Positions 12,763-13,949 of a DNA stretch of 13,949 bases are shown one piece after another. This stretch comes from an uncultured Cytophagaceae bacterium (GTDB lineage: Bacteria; Bacteroidota; Bacteroidia; Cytophagales; Spirosomataceae). Made by a program: the position numbers and the translations under genes. The notes beneath the pieces are model-generated. The model saw only the letters and a list, made by a program, of their open reading frames with translations. It was not told the origin of the DNA and searched no databases. Numbering within the stretch: position 1 is the stretch's first letter; each line of letters opens with the position of its first letter. The DNA is taken from positions 1-13,949 of the forward strand of contig CAILUB010000238.1 of assembly GCA_903837305.1 (NCBI GenBank). The letters are read 5' to 3'.

Positions 12763-13949
12763 ATGTCAAATCAAATTTTAACAAATAATTCCGATGAAAT
12801 AGAAATCGCTCTTTCTGAATCATATCGTAGATTAACTGGAAGTTATTCTGGACCTTTATGCGCTAGTGACCAGCCAAATTCTGGTTTTTTAATAGAAAAT
12901 GGCAATAAACAATCTGGATTATTTATAGGTAATATCTGTACTATTTTTTATAATAATTGTTTGTATTTTGATTACGCAAATGGAGATGTCAATTTAAATA
13001 CACCAGCTTCTAGAGCTTTTGTAATAACTGGCAATGGATCTTTAATGACTTTTAGTGCAAATGGGACGTTGGCTATTGGAACTGGAGTTGATACAAATTA
13101 TAAAGGAATTCAAGTCGTAAATTCTAACCCCACTTTTATCTTAAAGGATAGCGATGCGGTTAATCAATCTGGTAATCAAGGTATTAATTTTTATGATGCT
13201 AATTCTGTTTTATTTACGTCTTTATGCAATGAACCTGCAGCTACAATAAATACAGGTTTAACAATAACTGGGAATGCAACTAATTTAATTTATAATAAAT
13301 TTTTTAAATTAAAGAATAATGAAAATAATTCATCAACAAATACATTAATTGGTTCTGGTTGTTTTTTGACTCTATTTTCTGGGGATTGTTTAAATTCTCA
13401 ACATAATTTTGCTGTTGGAGGGTCTTCCTTCTTTTCTTCTAATTTAACTTCAAATGGAACAATTATAAGTTGTGGATTATGTACTGTTTCAAATAATTCT
13501 TATTTAATAGGCAGTGGGGATAATGTTGTATTTAATATTCGCAACAATAAAGATAACTCAACTGGTTCTTTTTATTTTTATAATTCATCTGGTGGATTGC
13601 ATAGTTCAATAAATTTAAATCAAACAAGCTCTGGAGATTCTAAAATTAATTTTTATGTTACTCCTTCTGGCGCATATTCATCAGCAGATAGAAGAACGCT
13701 AGCTTTAGAGATTTCTGGAGATAAAAATTCTAAATTTTATGGTTGCATTTTTGGAGAGGCTGGTTATTTTAATGGATTCATTAGAGCAAATGGAATTGAA
13801 AATTCTGGAGATGCAACTTACCTAGCTCCAGGTAATAATGGATTTCATTACTTTGGAAGTGATATCAATAATTGTGGATATGGAATTTCAATAAATTCTA
13901 ATAAAACAATACTGAATCATGCATGGTTCACTAGCGGAAGATCATCCAT
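12763..13949 (+). CDS. Fibre-like structural protein, N-terminal 395 residues (runs off the window)
   Basis: An open frame starts at ATG 12763 and continues to the window end without a stop. It is the only gene with a clear Shine-Dalgarno sequence (AAAGGA, 12751-12756, spacing 6). After a short N-terminal segment (MSNQILTNNSDEIEIALSE), the protein is Ser/Asn/Gly-rich and beta-repetitive, with SGLFIGN, GSLMTFSANGTLAIGTGVD, PTFILKDSD and INFYDANSVLF, and later LALEISGDKNSKFYG, GYFNGFIRANGI and YLAPGNNGFHYFG. Phrases of this kind, where 'image-like' labels alternate with strands, are typical of long tail fibres and fibre shafts. It has 10 Cys in the visible part (about 2.5 percent), so it belongs with the Cys-bearing fibre genes rather than with the 80-residue protein. 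The end of the gene and any C-terminal chaperone or receptor domain are not seen. Confidence 0.6.
   Translation, partial: MSNQILTNNSDEIEIALSESYRRLTGSYSGPLCASDQPNSGFLIENGNKQSGLFIGNICTIFYNNCLYFDYANGDVNLNTPASRAFVITGNGSLMTFSANGTLAIGTGVDTNYKGIQVVNSNPTFILKDSDAVNQSGNQGINFYDANSVLFTSLCNEPAATINTGLTITGNATNLIYNKFFKLKNNENNSSTNTLIGSGCFLTLFSGDCLNSQHNFAVGGSSFFSSNLTSNGTIISCGLCTVSNNSYLIGSGDNVVFNIRNNKDNSTGSFYFYNSSGGLHSSINLNQTSSGDSKINFYVTPSGAYSSADRRTLALEISGDKNSKFYGCIFGEAGYFNGFIRANGIENSGDATYLAPGNNGFHYFGSDINNCGYGISINSNKTILNHAWFTSGRSS

Overview
The window is AT-rich, densely packed DNA that reads as part of the genome of a tailed double-stranded DNA phage (Caudoviricetes-like), probably from an uncultured source. 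Evidence for this is the run of short to medium virion-type genes with fibre or solenoid repeats, the one-base or overlapping gene junctions, the phage-style GT4 and GT9 glycosyltransferases, a holin-like mini-protein and blocks of genes that alternate strand. Almost no start codon has a Shine-Dalgarno sequence; the clear exception is 12763. This may point to a host, for example in the Bacteroidetes, that initiates translation without strong SD pairing, but that is inference.

Layout. (1) Minus strand, 4423 down to 1: a small protein possibly of the ssDNA-binding type (3956-4423), a 631-residue multidomain glycosyltransferase (2061-3956), a second glycosyltransferase piece (911-2059), a possible single-strand-annealing protein (205-918), and a protein cut by the window edge (1-204). 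(2) Plus strand, 4478 to 11376: eight genes in one direction. Three small virion-like proteins come first, then four related, increasingly cysteine-rich fibre or solenoid proteins (5931-11097), then an 80-residue protein. A strong bidirectional terminator (11401-11428) closes this block. (3) Minus strand, 12540 down to 11448: an intact GT9-like glycosyltransferase and a 74-residue protein. (4) Plus strand, 12577 to the end: a holin-like protein and a long fibre-like protein that runs off the window.

How it may fit together. The plus-strand block looks like a receptor-binding or surface-decoration locus built from shared modules: an N-terminal anchor, a Trp-ended beta-sandwich, a W-F-N-L-x-N-W-F module, a 16-residue solenoid repeat and a 44-residue repeat. 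Glycosyltransferases lie on both sides, so the fibres may be glycosylated, or the enzymes may change host or virion glycans. The most unusual points are a cysteine content that rises gene by gene from 0 to about 8.6 percent, a GT9 enzyme that appears split over two adjacent genes at a point located by comparison with the intact GT9 in the same window, and a GT9 whose usual N-terminal Asp is replaced by Lys inside a Walker-A look-alike. Product names are mostly family-level or structural guesses made by reading the translations; no database search was possible.
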